In this document: piece by piece, positions 26,587 through 35,437 of the stretch
Numbering within the stretch: the stretch's first letter is position 1
Layout: every line of letters starts with the position of its first letter
Assembly: GCF_012223425.1 (NCBI RefSeq)
Contig: NZ_CP038799.1
Span: 5,440,249 to 5,504,248, forward strand
Direction of reading: 5' to 3'
DNA from: Mycolicibacterium frederiksbergense
GTDB taxonomy: Bacteria > Actinomycetota > Actinomycetes > Mycobacteriales > Mycobacteriaceae
DNA length: 64,000 nucleotides
The notes under the pieces: model-generated
Database searches by the model: none
The model's input: the letters and a program-made list of their open reading frames with translations, nothing else
Told to the model about the DNA's origin: nothing
Translations under genes and position numbers: made by a program

Positions 26587-27689
26587 ACCTCGAGTACAGC
26601 ACCGAACAGGTGGCACTGGCCGACACCGTGCGGGCATTCCTCGCCGAGAAAGCAGGTGTCACCGACCACGTCCGTGCCCACCTCGACAACCCGCGAGGCA
26701 CCACCGACACGGTGTGGCACGGACTTGCCGCCCTCGGCATGACGGGTCTGCTAGTGGCGCCCGAGTACGGCGGGTCCGGTGCGACGATGGTGGACGCCGG
26801 CATCACCGCCGAAGCGCTCGGTGCGGCCGTCAATTCCGGACCCTGGTTGTCCTGTGCCGCCGCCTCCCGCGCACTCTTCCGATTCGGTCTCGAAGACGAA
26901 TCCTCCGCGCTGCTGTCCGGTGTCGCCGACGGGTCGGTGATCGCGACGGTGGGACCGCTCACCGGACCGGGGCCCGAGAGTGTCGGCAACGGCCCCCAGG
27001 TGCACTTGCGCGGCGAGATCGGCAGGCTCCGGGACGCCGCGGCAGCCGACATCGCGTTGATCCCGGTCCGCGGGCAGGCAGGCTGGGCACTGCACGCGGT
27101 GTCCACCGACGACCTCGAGCTCACCGAGGTGGCCGGCATCGACTGCACCAGTAGGGTCTTCCTGGCGCGATTCGACGACGTGCCCGCCCGCGTGCTCGGT
27201 GTGGCAGGCGACGATGCGATGGCCGCCCTCCGCGACGACGTGCTGGCGCTGGCCGCGGCCGATGCGTTGGGCGCCGCGCAGCGGCTGCTCGACCTGACGA
27301 TCGGGTACGCAGTCAGCCGCAGGCAATTCGGCCAACCCATCGGCAGCTTTCAGGCCGTTCAGCAGCTCTGCGTGAGCATGTTCCAGACCGTCGAACTGGG
27401 ACGCGGTGGGGTGCTGCGCGCGCTGTGGGCCGCCGATGACGCCGACGGTGCCGAACGACGGCTCGCGGCCGCCCGGGCCAAGGCATTCGGCGCCACACTG
27501 GCCACCGTCGGCGACACCGCGATCCAGGTGTTCGGCGGCATCGGCTACACCTGGGAACACGATGCACACCTCTACCTCAGGCGGCTGTTGGGATTCTCGA
27601 CGTTTCTCGGCGGCAGCGACGACCATCTGGAACAGCTGGGTGCCGAGTTGGTGGCCGGCTGCCGACGGGGAAAGGACACCGTCCAGTGA
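26583..27689 (+). CDS. Acyl-CoA dehydrogenase family protein (FadE-like) 2
   Basis: A 368-residue second acyl-CoA dehydrogenase, more divergent than its neighbour: MNLEYSTEQVALADTVRAFL at the start, AVSRRQFGQPIGSFQAVQ in the C-terminal domain and QVFGGIGYTWEHDAHLYLRR near the end. The middle flavin-contact region is degenerate (no clear MSEPEAGSD block), as is usual for the partner subunit of a heteromeric enzyme. It starts within the stop of the preceding gene (ATGA) and its own stop overlaps the next start as GTGA. Confidence 0.88.
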   Translation: MNLEYSTEQVALADTVRAFLAEKAGVTDHVRAHLDNPRGTTDTVWHGLAALGMTGLLVAPEYGGSGATMVDAGITAEALGAAVNSGPWLSCAAASRALFRFGLEDESSALLSGVADGSVIATVGPLTGPGPESVGNGPQVHLRGEIGRLRDAAAADIALIPVRGQAGWALHAVSTDDLELTEVAGIDCTSRVFLARFDDVPARVLGVAGDDAMAALRDDVLALAAADALGAAQRLLDLTIGYAVSRRQFGQPIGSFQAVQQLCVSMFQTVELGRGGVLRALWAADDADGAERRLAAARAKAFGATLATVGDTAIQVFGGIGYTWEHDAHLYLRRLLGFSTFLGGSDDHLEQLGAELVAGCRRGKDTVQ

Positions 27690-28235
27690 ACGATCCGATC
27701 GATTTCACCGGGCAGGTGGCCATCGTCACCGGCGCCGGTCGAGGACTGGCCCTCGGCGGGAATGTTCGGCCAGCCGTGGGAATCGCACTACGCCGCCGCC
27801 AAGACCGGACTGGTTGGCCTGACCAATGTCATCGCCCTGGAGGGCGCCGAACACGACATCAAGGCCAATTCGGTTCTGCCCTTCGGGTTCTCGCGCATGG
27901 TGACCGAGACACTGGGTGACGCGGCAGCGCTCGAGGAGACCGGGTTCCCGAAAATGGTCGACCCGGCGCCGGTCGTGCCGATCGTCACCTATCTCGCCGG
28001 CCGGGACTGCGAGGTGTCCCATCAGAACTGCTCCGCAGGTACCGGGCACTTCGCGCGGGTGTTCGTCGGCCTTTCCGAAGGCTGGGGCGCGCCGGCGGGT
28101 ACCGTCCCACGGGCCGAGGACATCTGCGCACACCCGCCCGAGATGTCGTCCACTGATCGGTTCACCGTGCCGGGCTCGATCTTCGAGGAGGTCTTCGCCA
28201 TGTGTGAACGGCTAGGCGTCAACGCGCTGGGATAG
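27686..28235 (+). pseudogene. SDR family oxidoreductase with large internal deletion
   Basis: Remnant of a short-chain dehydrogenase of roughly 300 residues. GTG 27686 (GTGA overlap with the preceding stop) reads NDPIDFTGQVAIVTGAGRGL, the cofactor site. Right after this, at about 27748-27752, the sequence jumps into the second half in another frame: SAGMFGQPWESHYAAAKTGLVGL (active-site Tyr and Lys present) and on to the C-terminus at 28235. About 120 residues are missing, including the NNAG and the first part of the active-site region, and the join is out of frame. Either a real deletion or an assembly collapse. Confidence 0.8.
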
Positions 28236-28327
28236 CCGGCCTGCAGACCGTAATGCCGGGCTGGCGAAGGGCCAGGTCGTAGAATCGGAAGTTCAGATCA
28301 GATCCGGACGCGACAGTGAGGGAGCCG

Positions 28328-29590
28328 ATGGCCGTTTCCGCGTCAGACTCCCCCGATACCCGGCGGATCCAGATTCTGCAGACGGCCAACGACGTGATCG
28401 CCGAATCGGGTCTGCGCACCTCGCTGCAGCAGATCGCCGATGCGGCCGGAATCCTCGCAGGCAGCCTGTATCACCATTTCGAATCCAAGGAAGCCATCCT
28501 GGTCGAGTTGACCCGGCGCTACCACGCCGCACTGGACCTGGTCGGCGAGCAGGCGCTGGGTGAACTCGACGCCCCGGATCCGCGCCCGATCGAGGATCAG
28601 ATCACCGGCCTCGGGTGTGCCATTGCGCGCTGCGCGGTGGCACACCGGGCGGCGCTGCAGATGTCGTTCTACGAAGGCCCGAGTTCGGATCCCGAGCTGA
28701 TGGAACTGACCAAGCGCCGTCCGGCCGGCATCCAGTCCGCGATGCTGCAACTGCTGCGGGCCGGGCGGTGGAGCGGGTTCATCCGACCCGACATGGACCT
28801 GCCGACGCTGGCCGACCGGATCTGCCAGAGCATGCTGCATGTCGGACTCGACGTGATCCGGTACAAGGGCAGCAGCGATCAGGTAGCGAGCCTGCTGTGC
28901 CGCATTCACCTGCACGGGCTGGCCAGCCACGACCTCACCGATGCCCAACTGGATCGGTCGGCCGCGTTCGCCGCCGCCGATGAGGTGGTGAAGAGCTGGT
29001 CGGAGAACACCGAGCCGGACACGAGCGACAAAGCCGCCCACGTCCGGGCCGTCGCCCGAGGCGAATTCGGCCGGCGCGGCTATGAGATGACCACGATCCG
29101 CGATATCGCCTCGGCGGCAGGTATGGGCACCGGCACCGTGTACCGGATCATCGGCTCCAAGGACGAACTGCTGATGTCGATCATGCTGGCCTTCGGCCGA
29201 AAGGTCGGCGGGGGTTGGAGCGAGGTGCTGCGGTCCGATTCCACAACCCTGGAGAAGCTGGATGCGCTGAGCTGGCTCAATATCAATGCCCTGGAACAGT
29301 TCCCGGACGAGTTCCGCATCCAGCTCGCATGGATGCGGCAGACCCCGCCCGATGTGGCCGACCCCGGCTGGTCGTTCTCGACGCGGGTGCGGCAGATGAA
29401 GACGATGCTCTCCGAGGGCATCCGGTCCGGGGAGATCCGGGTGGACAGCCCCAACGCCGAGATGCTGTCTCGCGGTGTCATCGGTGTGCAGTGGATTCCG
29501 GAGAACATTCTGCGTGAGCTCGGCATCGATCGAGCACTCACCCACTCCCGCGATACCGTCATTCGAGGTGTCGCGGTGCGCTCGGAGTAG
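28328..29590 (+). CDS. Regulator with two TetR domains
   Basis: About 420 residues containing two complete TetR/AcrR units in one chain. The first helix-turn-helix is TSLQQIADAAGILAGSLYHHFESKEAIL, written here as TSLQQIADAAG and GSLYHHFESKEAIL; the second is TTIRDIASAAGMGTGTVYRI with GSKDELL, starting about residue 240. Normal TetR proteins have one such domain and dimerise, so this is effectively a fused dimer that could bind asymmetric or paired sites. ATG 28328 sits three bases after AGGGAG; GTG 28316 is an alternative. It closes the plus-strand arm of the catabolic divergon and is the obvious candidate for controlling its two matched promoters. Confidence 0.85.
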   Translation: MAVSASDSPDTRRIQILQTANDVIAESGLRTSLQQIADAAGILAGSLYHHFESKEAILVELTRRYHAALDLVGEQALGELDAPDPRPIEDQITGLGCAIARCAVAHRAALQMSFYEGPSSDPELMELTKRRPAGIQSAMLQLLRAGRWSGFIRPDMDLPTLADRICQSMLHVGLDVIRYKGSSDQVASLLCRIHLHGLASHDLTDAQLDRSAAFAAADEVVKSWSENTEPDTSDKAAHVRAVARGEFGRRGYEMTTIRDIASAAGMGTGTVYRIIGSKDELLMSIMLAFGRKVGGGWSEVLRSDSTTLEKLDALSWLNINALEQFPDEFRIQLAWMRQTPPDVADPGWSFSTRVRQMKTMLSEGIRSGEIRVDSPNAEMLSRGVIGVQWIPENILRELGIDRALTHSRDTVIRGVAVRSE

Positions 29591-29629
29591 AGCGCCGTGC
29601 ACCGCGGGGATCCGGACGGGGTTCATCAC

Positions 29630-29657
29630 TTGCCGATATCGCCCGGGCGAGTAGGTT
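29630..29657 (+). promoter_or_regulatory. Probable promoter of the RDD gene
   Basis: TTGCCG, 16 bases, TAGGTT; the -10 box ends eight bases before ATG 29666, so the transcript would have almost no 5' leader. Confidence 0.4.
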
Positions 29658-29665
29658 CTGCAGGC

Positions 29666-30136
29666 ATGACCACAGGTGGATTCGATCCTCAGCCCGGCAT
29701 GTACCCGACGCCCAGTGGGCAACCGGGCGGACTTCTCCCCCGCTGGCTGGCCCGCATCATCGACGGCATCGTCATCGCGATCGTCGCGTTCTTCCTGGCG
29801 TTCGTCACCGACTCGTTGTCCAACGTCTGGGTCACCGGCCTGTTCACCGGTGCGCTGACCTTCGTCTACTTCATTGCGTTCGAGACGACCCAGGGATGGA
29901 CACCGGGAAAGAAGCTGCTGGGCCTGAGTGTCCATGGCCCGGCCGGTGCCGCGAAGCCGACGCTGCAGCAGTCGGCGATCCGGAATGCGTTCACGCTGCT
30001 GCCGATTGTCCCCTTCGTCGGCGGCTTGCTGGGTGTCATCGCGATCCTCGTCATCGCGGTCACCATCAACAGCAGTACCACCAAACAGGGCAAGCACGAC
30101 GAAATGGCCGGCGGCACCCAGGTCGTCAAGCGCTGA
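29666..30136 (+). CDS. RDD family membrane protein
   Basis: A 156-residue protein with a short Pro/Gly-rich N-terminus and about three membrane spans. The family's Arg-Asp pair is in LARIIDGIVIAIV (Arg and Asp in the first span) and the typical WTPGKKLLGLSVHG and QQSAIRNAF follow. RDD proteins are small membrane proteins of mostly unknown role; a few act in ion transport. ATG 29666 was chosen over an upstream in-frame start because the -10-like TAGGTT lies directly before it. Confidence 0.82.
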   Translation: MTTGGFDPQPGMYPTPSGQPGGLLPRWLARIIDGIVIAIVAFFLAFVTDSLSNVWVTGLFTGALTFVYFIAFETTQGWTPGKKLLGLSVHGPAGAAKPTLQQSAIRNAFTLLPIVPFVGGLLGVIAILVIAVTINSSTTKQGKHDEMAGGTQVVKR

Positions 30137-30187
30137 TCTCACCGAGGGCACTGAAGGCGCACGGTCGCTGTTTGATTGACTGTCGGG

Positions 30188-31066
30188 GTGAGCAGACCAA
30201 CGACCGTCGCGCGGCGCCTGTTCGATCGGCTGGAGCCTGTCCACGCCGTCACGTACTTCGCCCCGGAATCACGAGCCGCCCTTGACGGGCTCGGTTTCCG
30301 CGGATTCTGGATGGGCTATTTCGCTGCCCGGTCGGCGCCGCTGGGGCCGGTGGCACCCGAGGTGGTCACGGCGGTGTTCGGCAATTTCGCGCCGCAGCGG
30401 GTAGCCAAGGCGCTGCCCGCCGCCTGGGAGATCGCCGCGCCGGCGACGGTGCTGCAGGCCCGCAAGGATGCTGCGGTGGCCGCGCTGCGCCGCTACGGAT
30501 GCACCGATCCCGATGCGGTCGCCACGGCAGCGGATCTGCTGTCCACCGCGGCGCGCAACGCGGCGTCGGAGGGTCGGCCACTGTTCGCGGCGAATCTGGC
30601 GTTGCCGTGGCCGCAGGAGCCGTTGGCCCGACTGTGGCACGCCACAACGCTGTTGCGGGAGCAGCGCGGTGACGGCCACATCGCAGCGCTCAATGTGTTC
30701 GGGATCAGCGGGCGCCAGTCGAATGTCCTGCATGCCGCCGCGGACCGGGTGCCCCGCGAGATGATCATGCGCAGCCGCGATTACGACGAGCAGCAGTGGC
30801 AACACCATGTCGCAGAACTGGCCGACCGCGGCCTGCTCGACGGTGCCGGCACGCTCACCCCGGCCGGCGCCGCACTGAAGGCCCAGATCGAGGAGACCAC
30901 CGACCGGCTGGCGCTGTCGGCGTTCGACGTGCTCGACGACGCGGATCTGGCCACTCTGTTCGGTGTGCTCACGCCGCTGACCCGGCTGGTGGTCGCGGCA
31001 GGCGATGTTCCGGCGGCGACCCCGATGGGGCTGGACCGCGGCGATCTCGGCAATGACCACCTCTGA
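30188..31066 (+). CDS. SCO6745-like conserved actinobacterial protein
   Basis: A 292-residue, mostly helical protein of the actinobacterial family named after SCO6745; function unknown. It begins with RRLFDRLEPVHAVTYFAPE and GFWMGYFAARSAPLGPV, typical of that family, and has no membrane span or signal. The C-terminal third (WQHHVAELADRGLLDG, then TPAGAALKAQIEETTDRL) resembles a MarR-like winged-helix end, and earlier members have been described as DNA-binding-like; this is uncertain. GTG 30188 is preceded by a G-rich stretch. Convergent with ynfA, stops one base apart. Confidence 0.7.
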   Translation: MSRPTTVARRLFDRLEPVHAVTYFAPESRAALDGLGFRGFWMGYFAARSAPLGPVAPEVVTAVFGNFAPQRVAKALPAAWEIAAPATVLQARKDAAVAALRRYGCTDPDAVATAADLLSTAARNAASEGRPLFAANLALPWPQEPLARLWHATTLLREQRGDGHIAALNVFGISGRQSNVLHAAADRVPREMIMRSRDYDEQQWQHHVAELADRGLLDGAGTLTPAGAALKAQIEETTDRLALSAFDVLDDADLATLFGVLTPLTRLVVAAGDVPAATPMGLDRGDLGNDHL

Positions 31067-31067
31067 T

Positions 31068-31397
31068 TCAGCGCGGCGCGTACATGATCAGGCCCACCCC
31101 GAGCAGACACACCAGCGCACCCGAGATGTCCCAGCGGTCCGGCCGGAACCCGTCGGCGACCATGCCCCAGACCAGCGACCCGGCGACGAACACCCCGCCG
31201 TAGGCGGCCAGTACCCGGCCGAAGTTCGCATCGGGCTGGAATGCGGCCACGAAACCGTAGGCGCCGAGCGCGATCACACCCGCCCCGACGAACAGCCAGC
31301 CGCGGTGCTCGCGCACCCCCTGCCACACAAGCCAGGCACCGCCGATCTCCAGCACCGCGGCGAGCAGGAACAGCACCATGGATTTGAGCACCATCAC
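31068..31397 (-). CDS. ynfA: YnfA family (UPF0060) membrane protein
   Basis: A 109-residue protein with four membrane spans, the normal size for YnfA, a relative of small multidrug resistance proteins. The family motifs AAVLEIGGAWLVWQG, GAYGFVAAFQP, FGRVLAAYGGVFVAGSL and GVGLIMYAPR are all present. YnfA homologues have been linked to efflux in enterobacteria; no role is established in mycobacteria. It stands alone between convergent neighbours. Confidence 0.88.
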   Translation of the reverse strand: MMVLKSMVLFLLAAVLEIGGAWLVWQGVREHRGWLFVGAGVIALGAYGFVAAFQPDANFGRVLAAYGGVFVAGSLVWGMVADGFRPDRWDISGALVCLLGVGLIMYAPR

Positions 31398-31422
31398 CCG
31401 CGCCAGTCTGGCACGCGGCGGG

Positions 31423-33429
31423 TCAGAGGTTGCGGTTCCACTCCAGCCAACCGACGCCCTTGCGGCCGTCGGCGGTCGTGACCGTCGCCCAGGCGCGCGG
31501 GAATTGGGCGACCCGTCCGTCGGCTGCGGTGAGCAACACCGGCGCGTGGCCCTTGATGTCGACGGTCAGTTCGGTATCCCCCGGTTGCAACGTCAAGGTG
31601 GCCGTCAACGGCAGCTCGTCCTGGCCCAGAGTGTGCTTGGCGGAGACGCTTTCGAGTTCGATGAGCGCCTCGCCTTCGCGCTGCGAGTAGCCGATGCCGA
31701 TCGGCGCCATCCCGGGTATCCGGATGTCCACCCCGTGCAGGTGGGTGCCGTCCTCGAGGTGCAGGGCGCTCCACGTCCAGTCCATGCCCCACCAGTCACG
31801 CACACCCCAGGAATGGTCCCGCTGTCCGGGAACGGCGTTCAACGGATACTGCTGACCGTCGACGGTCGCGGTACCCGATACCGTGCAGGCGATCTCGTAG
31901 CGCGGCGTGATCCGGTACAGGTAGGGCGTGCTGACCGAGCGGAACTCCAGGTCCAGGCCCACCTCGACCGGTCGTCCGGATTCCCCGCGCAGCAACCCGG
32001 CCGGGTCGTCGTACGCCTCGCCCTGGGCCCGCAGCGTCACCCGGTAGCGCTGCAACGGCGCCGTTGCGGACAACCCGAGATCGATCTGCCCGGTACGCAC
32101 CCGGGCCGGGTCGGCGGGCAGCGCGGCCCGAAAGTCGGTGACCGCCACCGTTGGCATGCCGGGGCCGCACAGCAACGCGTTGATCCAGGAGATGCCCTGG
32201 TTCGGCATCAGGCCCAGGCGCACCCAGCCGCCCAGACCCTGTGCGGTATCGACGAAATCGAAGTACCAGCTCTCGTTCCACAACTCCTCATCGGTGGGCG
32301 CATGCGGGCCCTCGTCGGCGGCGTTGGGCGTCAACGCTGCGGGCGCCGCGGCAACAGGCAGCACCGCCAGGGCATCGGTGTCGAGCACATGAGCGCAATG
32401 GCGCGCCAGCATCGTCATGAACATCTCATCGCCGCGCTCGGTCTGCGCGACGAGCATGGAGGACACGATCGCCATCATCACGCCGAAGAAGCTCTGCCGC
32501 CGCACTCCTGCCCTGACATCGTCGTACGACAGCCGTGATGTGTCGCCGAGCGCCTCGTGATAAGCGCCAAGCAGCGCGTCGTAGTGGGCGCGCCGCACCT
32601 CGTCGGGCAGCGCGCACCCGATGAAATACGCGACGTCGGTGAACGCAGGTCCGCGGGTGACGGTCTGCCAGTCCACCACGGTCAGAGGCCGTTCCGCGCC
32701 GTCCGTACCGAACAGCATGTTGTCCAACCGGTAGTCGCCGTGGACGAGCCCCTGCAGCGCGGCGGCCTCCTGGGCCAGATACGCGTCGAAGGAATCCACC
32801 AGGCGTTCGCACACCAGTCGGTGCGCCGGGGCGATCCGATCACCGAACCGGTCGGCGAATCCGGCCCACAGTCCGCCCAGCAATGCCTGGCTGACCGGGG
32901 CCTCGCGGTTGAGCCAGGCCGCCTCCGCGAGTCCCTCGTCGCCGAGCAAGGGGCCGTGCACCCGTCCGAGCTGGGTCAGTGCCAGAAACGCCTGTTCACT
33001 TGTGGCGCCGCGGATCTCGTCACCCACCTCCGCGGGCGCCGCGTCGCCCAGCAGCAGGTCGAACGCGCCGGTCGTGGCGTCATAGGCGTGGTGAAAGCAG
33101 GGCGCGAACGGCGCTGACGATTCCCCGTCGCTTCGCTCGCCCCCTGCCAACGCTCCCGCGATCTCGGCGTAGAACCGCACCTCGCGCTCGTAGAGACCCA
33201 GCGCGAGACCGGTCTGGCGGCTGTTCGGGTCGGCGGCGGCGACCTTGAGCACCACGGTCGCCGGGCCGGTGTCGCCGTCGGCATAGGTCAGTGTCACCCG
33301 ATAACACTCGCTCATCTGCCCGGTGCCGATGCGTTCGAATTCGTGACCGGTCACGGCACCGGCGCCCAGCACCGCCGTGAGCCATTCGTCGGTCAGATCG
33401 GTGGGACGCTCGATGAGTTGGCTCTGCAC
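31423..33429 (-). CDS. Aminoglycoside phosphotransferase-like kinase fused to a DUF7064-type C-terminal domain
   Basis: About 668 residues in two parts. Residues about 1-380 are an APH/ecdysteroid-kinase-like fold: Lys region TVVLKVAAADP, catalytic HGDYRLDNMLFG and metal-binding VVDWQTVTRGP. The remaining 290 residues are a beta-rich domain (starting about NESWYFDFVDTAQGLGGWVRLGL, ending VGWLEWNRNL) of the type often found next to or fused to such kinases in mycobacteria. A GGERSDGESS insertion near residue 105 is encoded by a dispersed repeat. GTG 33429 (VQSQLIERPTDLT) is the family-like start; ATG 33459 is ten residues longer. The substrate is unknown. Confidence 0.75.
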   Translation of the reverse strand: MQSQLIERPTDLTDEWLTAVLGAGAVTGHEFERIGTGQMSECYRVTLTYADGDTGPATVVLKVAAADPNSRQTGLALGLYEREVRFYAEIAGALAGGERSDGESSAPFAPCFHHAYDATTGAFDLLLGDAAPAEVGDEIRGATSEQAFLALTQLGRVHGPLLGDEGLAEAAWLNREAPVSQALLGGLWAGFADRFGDRIAPAHRLVCERLVDSFDAYLAQEAAALQGLVHGDYRLDNMLFGTDGAERPLTVVDWQTVTRGPAFTDVAYFIGCALPDEVRRAHYDALLGAYHEALGDTSRLSYDDVRAGVRRQSFFGVMMAIVSSMLVAQTERGDEMFMTMLARHCAHVLDTDALAVLPVAAAPAALTPNAADEGPHAPTDEELWNESWYFDFVDTAQGLGGWVRLGLMPNQGISWINALLCGPGMPTVAVTDFRAALPADPARVRTGQIDLGLSATAPLQRYRVTLRAQGEAYDDPAGLLRGESGRPVEVGLDLEFRSVSTPYLYRITPRYEIACTVSGTATVDGQQYPLNAVPGQRDHSWGVRDWWGMDWTWSALHLEDGTHLHGVDIRIPGMAPIGIGYSQREGEALIELESVSAKHTLGQDELPLTATLTLQPGDTELTVDIKGHAPVLLTAADGRVAQFPRAWATVTTADGRKGVGWLEWNRNL
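33123..33144 (-). repeat. Dispersed GCGAGCGAAGCGACGG element, copy 2, inside a coding region
   Basis: The minus strand carries GGGGCGAGCGAAGCGACGG, the same core as at 10648-10669. It is in frame within the phosphotransferase gene and encodes GERSDG, placed in a variable loop between two conserved blocks. Confidence 0.55.
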
Positions 33430-33471
33430 GGATGTGAACCTAGCAGTGGCCCCGATCACACATGACGGGTG

Positions 33472-35385
33472 TCAACTCTTATGGCATTCCCCGGGGCTTT
33501 CCGCCACATCCAGTGCCGGGTTGCGGTCGAAGAAACCGAACGGCTTCAGCCAGAACGACACCACATCCACCGGCATCACCGGCCAGTCCTCGGGCCGGGT
33601 GATGTGGTGGATGCCGAAGACATACCAGAGCACCACGTCGGTGTTGTCGATCGAACGGTTGGCCTTTGTCCATTCGCCGAGGCCGGTGTCAGCTACCGAC
33701 TGGTTGACGAATTCCCCGGCCGGCCAGCGCTCGCCGGGGTGATTCGGTGTCACCCACAGCGCGTGCCCGATGACGTTGGCGCGCCGCAACACCGGGGACT
33801 GCGCGTCGAACATCGCGGGCAGCGCCCCGGTGGGTACCAGCTTGTAGGACGGGTGGGTGCCCAGGCCGTTGACGACGTTGGTGTTGACCACCTTCCACCC
33901 GCGCTGGGTGGCGAAGTCGACATCCTGTCTGCCCTCGTCCTCGGTACGCAGCGCGACATTGCGGGTCACCAGCGACAGCCCGTACGGATTGTCCGGTCCG
34001 GTCGGCTCGGCGTAGGACTCCGACATGTAGACGGTGTTGTCGGGGCCGTCGACGTCGAGGTCGAGCCGTGCCACCAGGAAGTGCTGGTGGAAGGGGGCGT
34101 AGGTGCGTTCGTCGACAAGCGTGCCGTTGGGGTTCGGCTGCCCGGCCGCCAGCGGTGTGGTGACCATGATGCCGGTGGCGCGCACCTCGCACTCGATGTT
34201 GCCGTCCTGGTAGAGGCGCCAGTAGACCAGGTACTCGTAGTTGGCGACCGTGACATGGAATGACAGTGTGAGCCTGCGGATCCGGCGCACCTCGGCGCCG
34301 GTGTCATGGTCGACGTGCTTCCAGAGGACGGCGGCGTCCTCCTCGTGGATGCAGATCGCGTTGGTGATGGTGTACGGCTCGCCCTTGCTGTTGTGCAGCA
34401 CGGCATCGAGATAGCGGATCTCGCCGAGGCAGTCACAACCGAGTTCCAGGGACTGCGTCATGAAACCCAGTCCCCACTCCCCGATGTCGAACGCGGTGCG
34501 GCGGTAGTGGTCCACCGAGGAGTCGCGGTAGGGCACCACCATCTCTGCGAACGACATCCGGTGCGCGATCGAGCGGTCCCGGTCACCGTCCTGGTACCGC
34601 ACGGTGTGCAGGGTCATGCCCTCGCGATAGTTGAAACCCACCCGCAGCGACCAGTTCTGCCAGCGCAACAGGTTGCCGTCCAGGGTGAAAGACGGACCCT
34701 CGGGCTGGGTGATGTGCAGCGGTTTGAGCGGTTCCCGGCGTGAGCCTGCGCGGATGTGCTCCGGGATGTGCCGCGGCGTGTATTCGCCCATCACGTCCGG
34801 GGTTTCGACGTTGACCGTGTCCTCGACACGCAGCAACTCCATGGTGTTGAGGTCGATCACGCAGTGCAGTCCGCTGACCAGGTGTGCATACGGATTCATC
34901 CCCGGCCCGTCCTTGAGCCAGGTGTCCGACCAACCCAGCCGCCGGCCGCGGAACTCGTCGGGGATGACGGCGTCCCCGTAGGTCCAGGTGTCGACGAACA
35001 CCAGGTCGATGTCGGTGATACCGCGACCGGCCAGGGCGGCGAGGAAGTCGGGGTGGCGGCGCAGCATCTGGTCACACTCGAGGAACTCGTCGACGGTGAA
35101 GTTCGGCTGCACGCCGGGCACATGCTCGAACGACTCGACCCGGCCCTCGGTCAGCGACACCACACTCTTGTAGGTCGCATTGGCGGACCGCTCGAAGCAC
35201 ACGACAACGGCCCTTCGGGCCGGGACCGGCCCGCCGTTCTCGAAGGCCGCGAGTTCGGCCTTGCCCGGCTCCGCCATCTCGATGGACGCGTATCGCCAGC
35301 CCGCCGCGACGCCGTGTTCGCGGCCCAGGATCTCAGCGACAGCGGTGAATTCGTCGTGGCCCAGCGGGTCCAGCGGGTGCGTCAT
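33472..35385 (-). CDS. Copper-containing primary amine oxidase
   Basis: A 637-residue amine oxidase that deaminates primary amines to aldehydes with release of ammonia and hydrogen peroxide. The Tyr that becomes the topaquinone cofactor is in TVANYEYL; the copper His-X-His is in FHQHFLVARLD, a third His is likely in VTPNHPGERWP, and the catalytic-base Asp is in FVDTWTYGD. Length fits bacterial enzymes such as that of Arthrobacter. No signal peptide is present, so it acts in the cytoplasm. ATG 35385 (MTHPLDPLG) is chosen over a GTG at 35403. It could feed on the polyamines imported by a pot-type system, but the two loci are 28 kb apart. Confidence 0.92.
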   Translation of the reverse strand: MTHPLDPLGHDEFTAVAEILGREHGVAAGWRYASIEMAEPGKAELAAFENGGPVPARRAVVVCFERSANATYKSVVSLTEGRVESFEHVPGVQPNFTVDEFLECDQMLRRHPDFLAALAGRGITDIDLVFVDTWTYGDAVIPDEFRGRRLGWSDTWLKDGPGMNPYAHLVSGLHCVIDLNTMELLRVEDTVNVETPDVMGEYTPRHIPEHIRAGSRREPLKPLHITQPEGPSFTLDGNLLRWQNWSLRVGFNYREGMTLHTVRYQDGDRDRSIAHRMSFAEMVVPYRDSSVDHYRRTAFDIGEWGLGFMTQSLELGCDCLGEIRYLDAVLHNSKGEPYTITNAICIHEEDAAVLWKHVDHDTGAEVRRIRRLTLSFHVTVANYEYLVYWRLYQDGNIECEVRATGIMVTTPLAAGQPNPNGTLVDERTYAPFHQHFLVARLDLDVDGPDNTVYMSESYAEPTGPDNPYGLSLVTRNVALRTEDEGRQDVDFATQRGWKVVNTNVVNGLGTHPSYKLVPTGALPAMFDAQSPVLRRANVIGHALWVTPNHPGERWPAGEFVNQSVADTGLGEWTKANRSIDNTDVVLWYVFGIHHITRPEDWPVMPVDVVSFWLKPFGFFDRNPALDVAESPGECHKS

Positions 35386-35437
35386 CGGACCAAACAACCA
35401 CACCCGGCGCGGCGGCGCAGCCAGTTGCTCCTAACCG

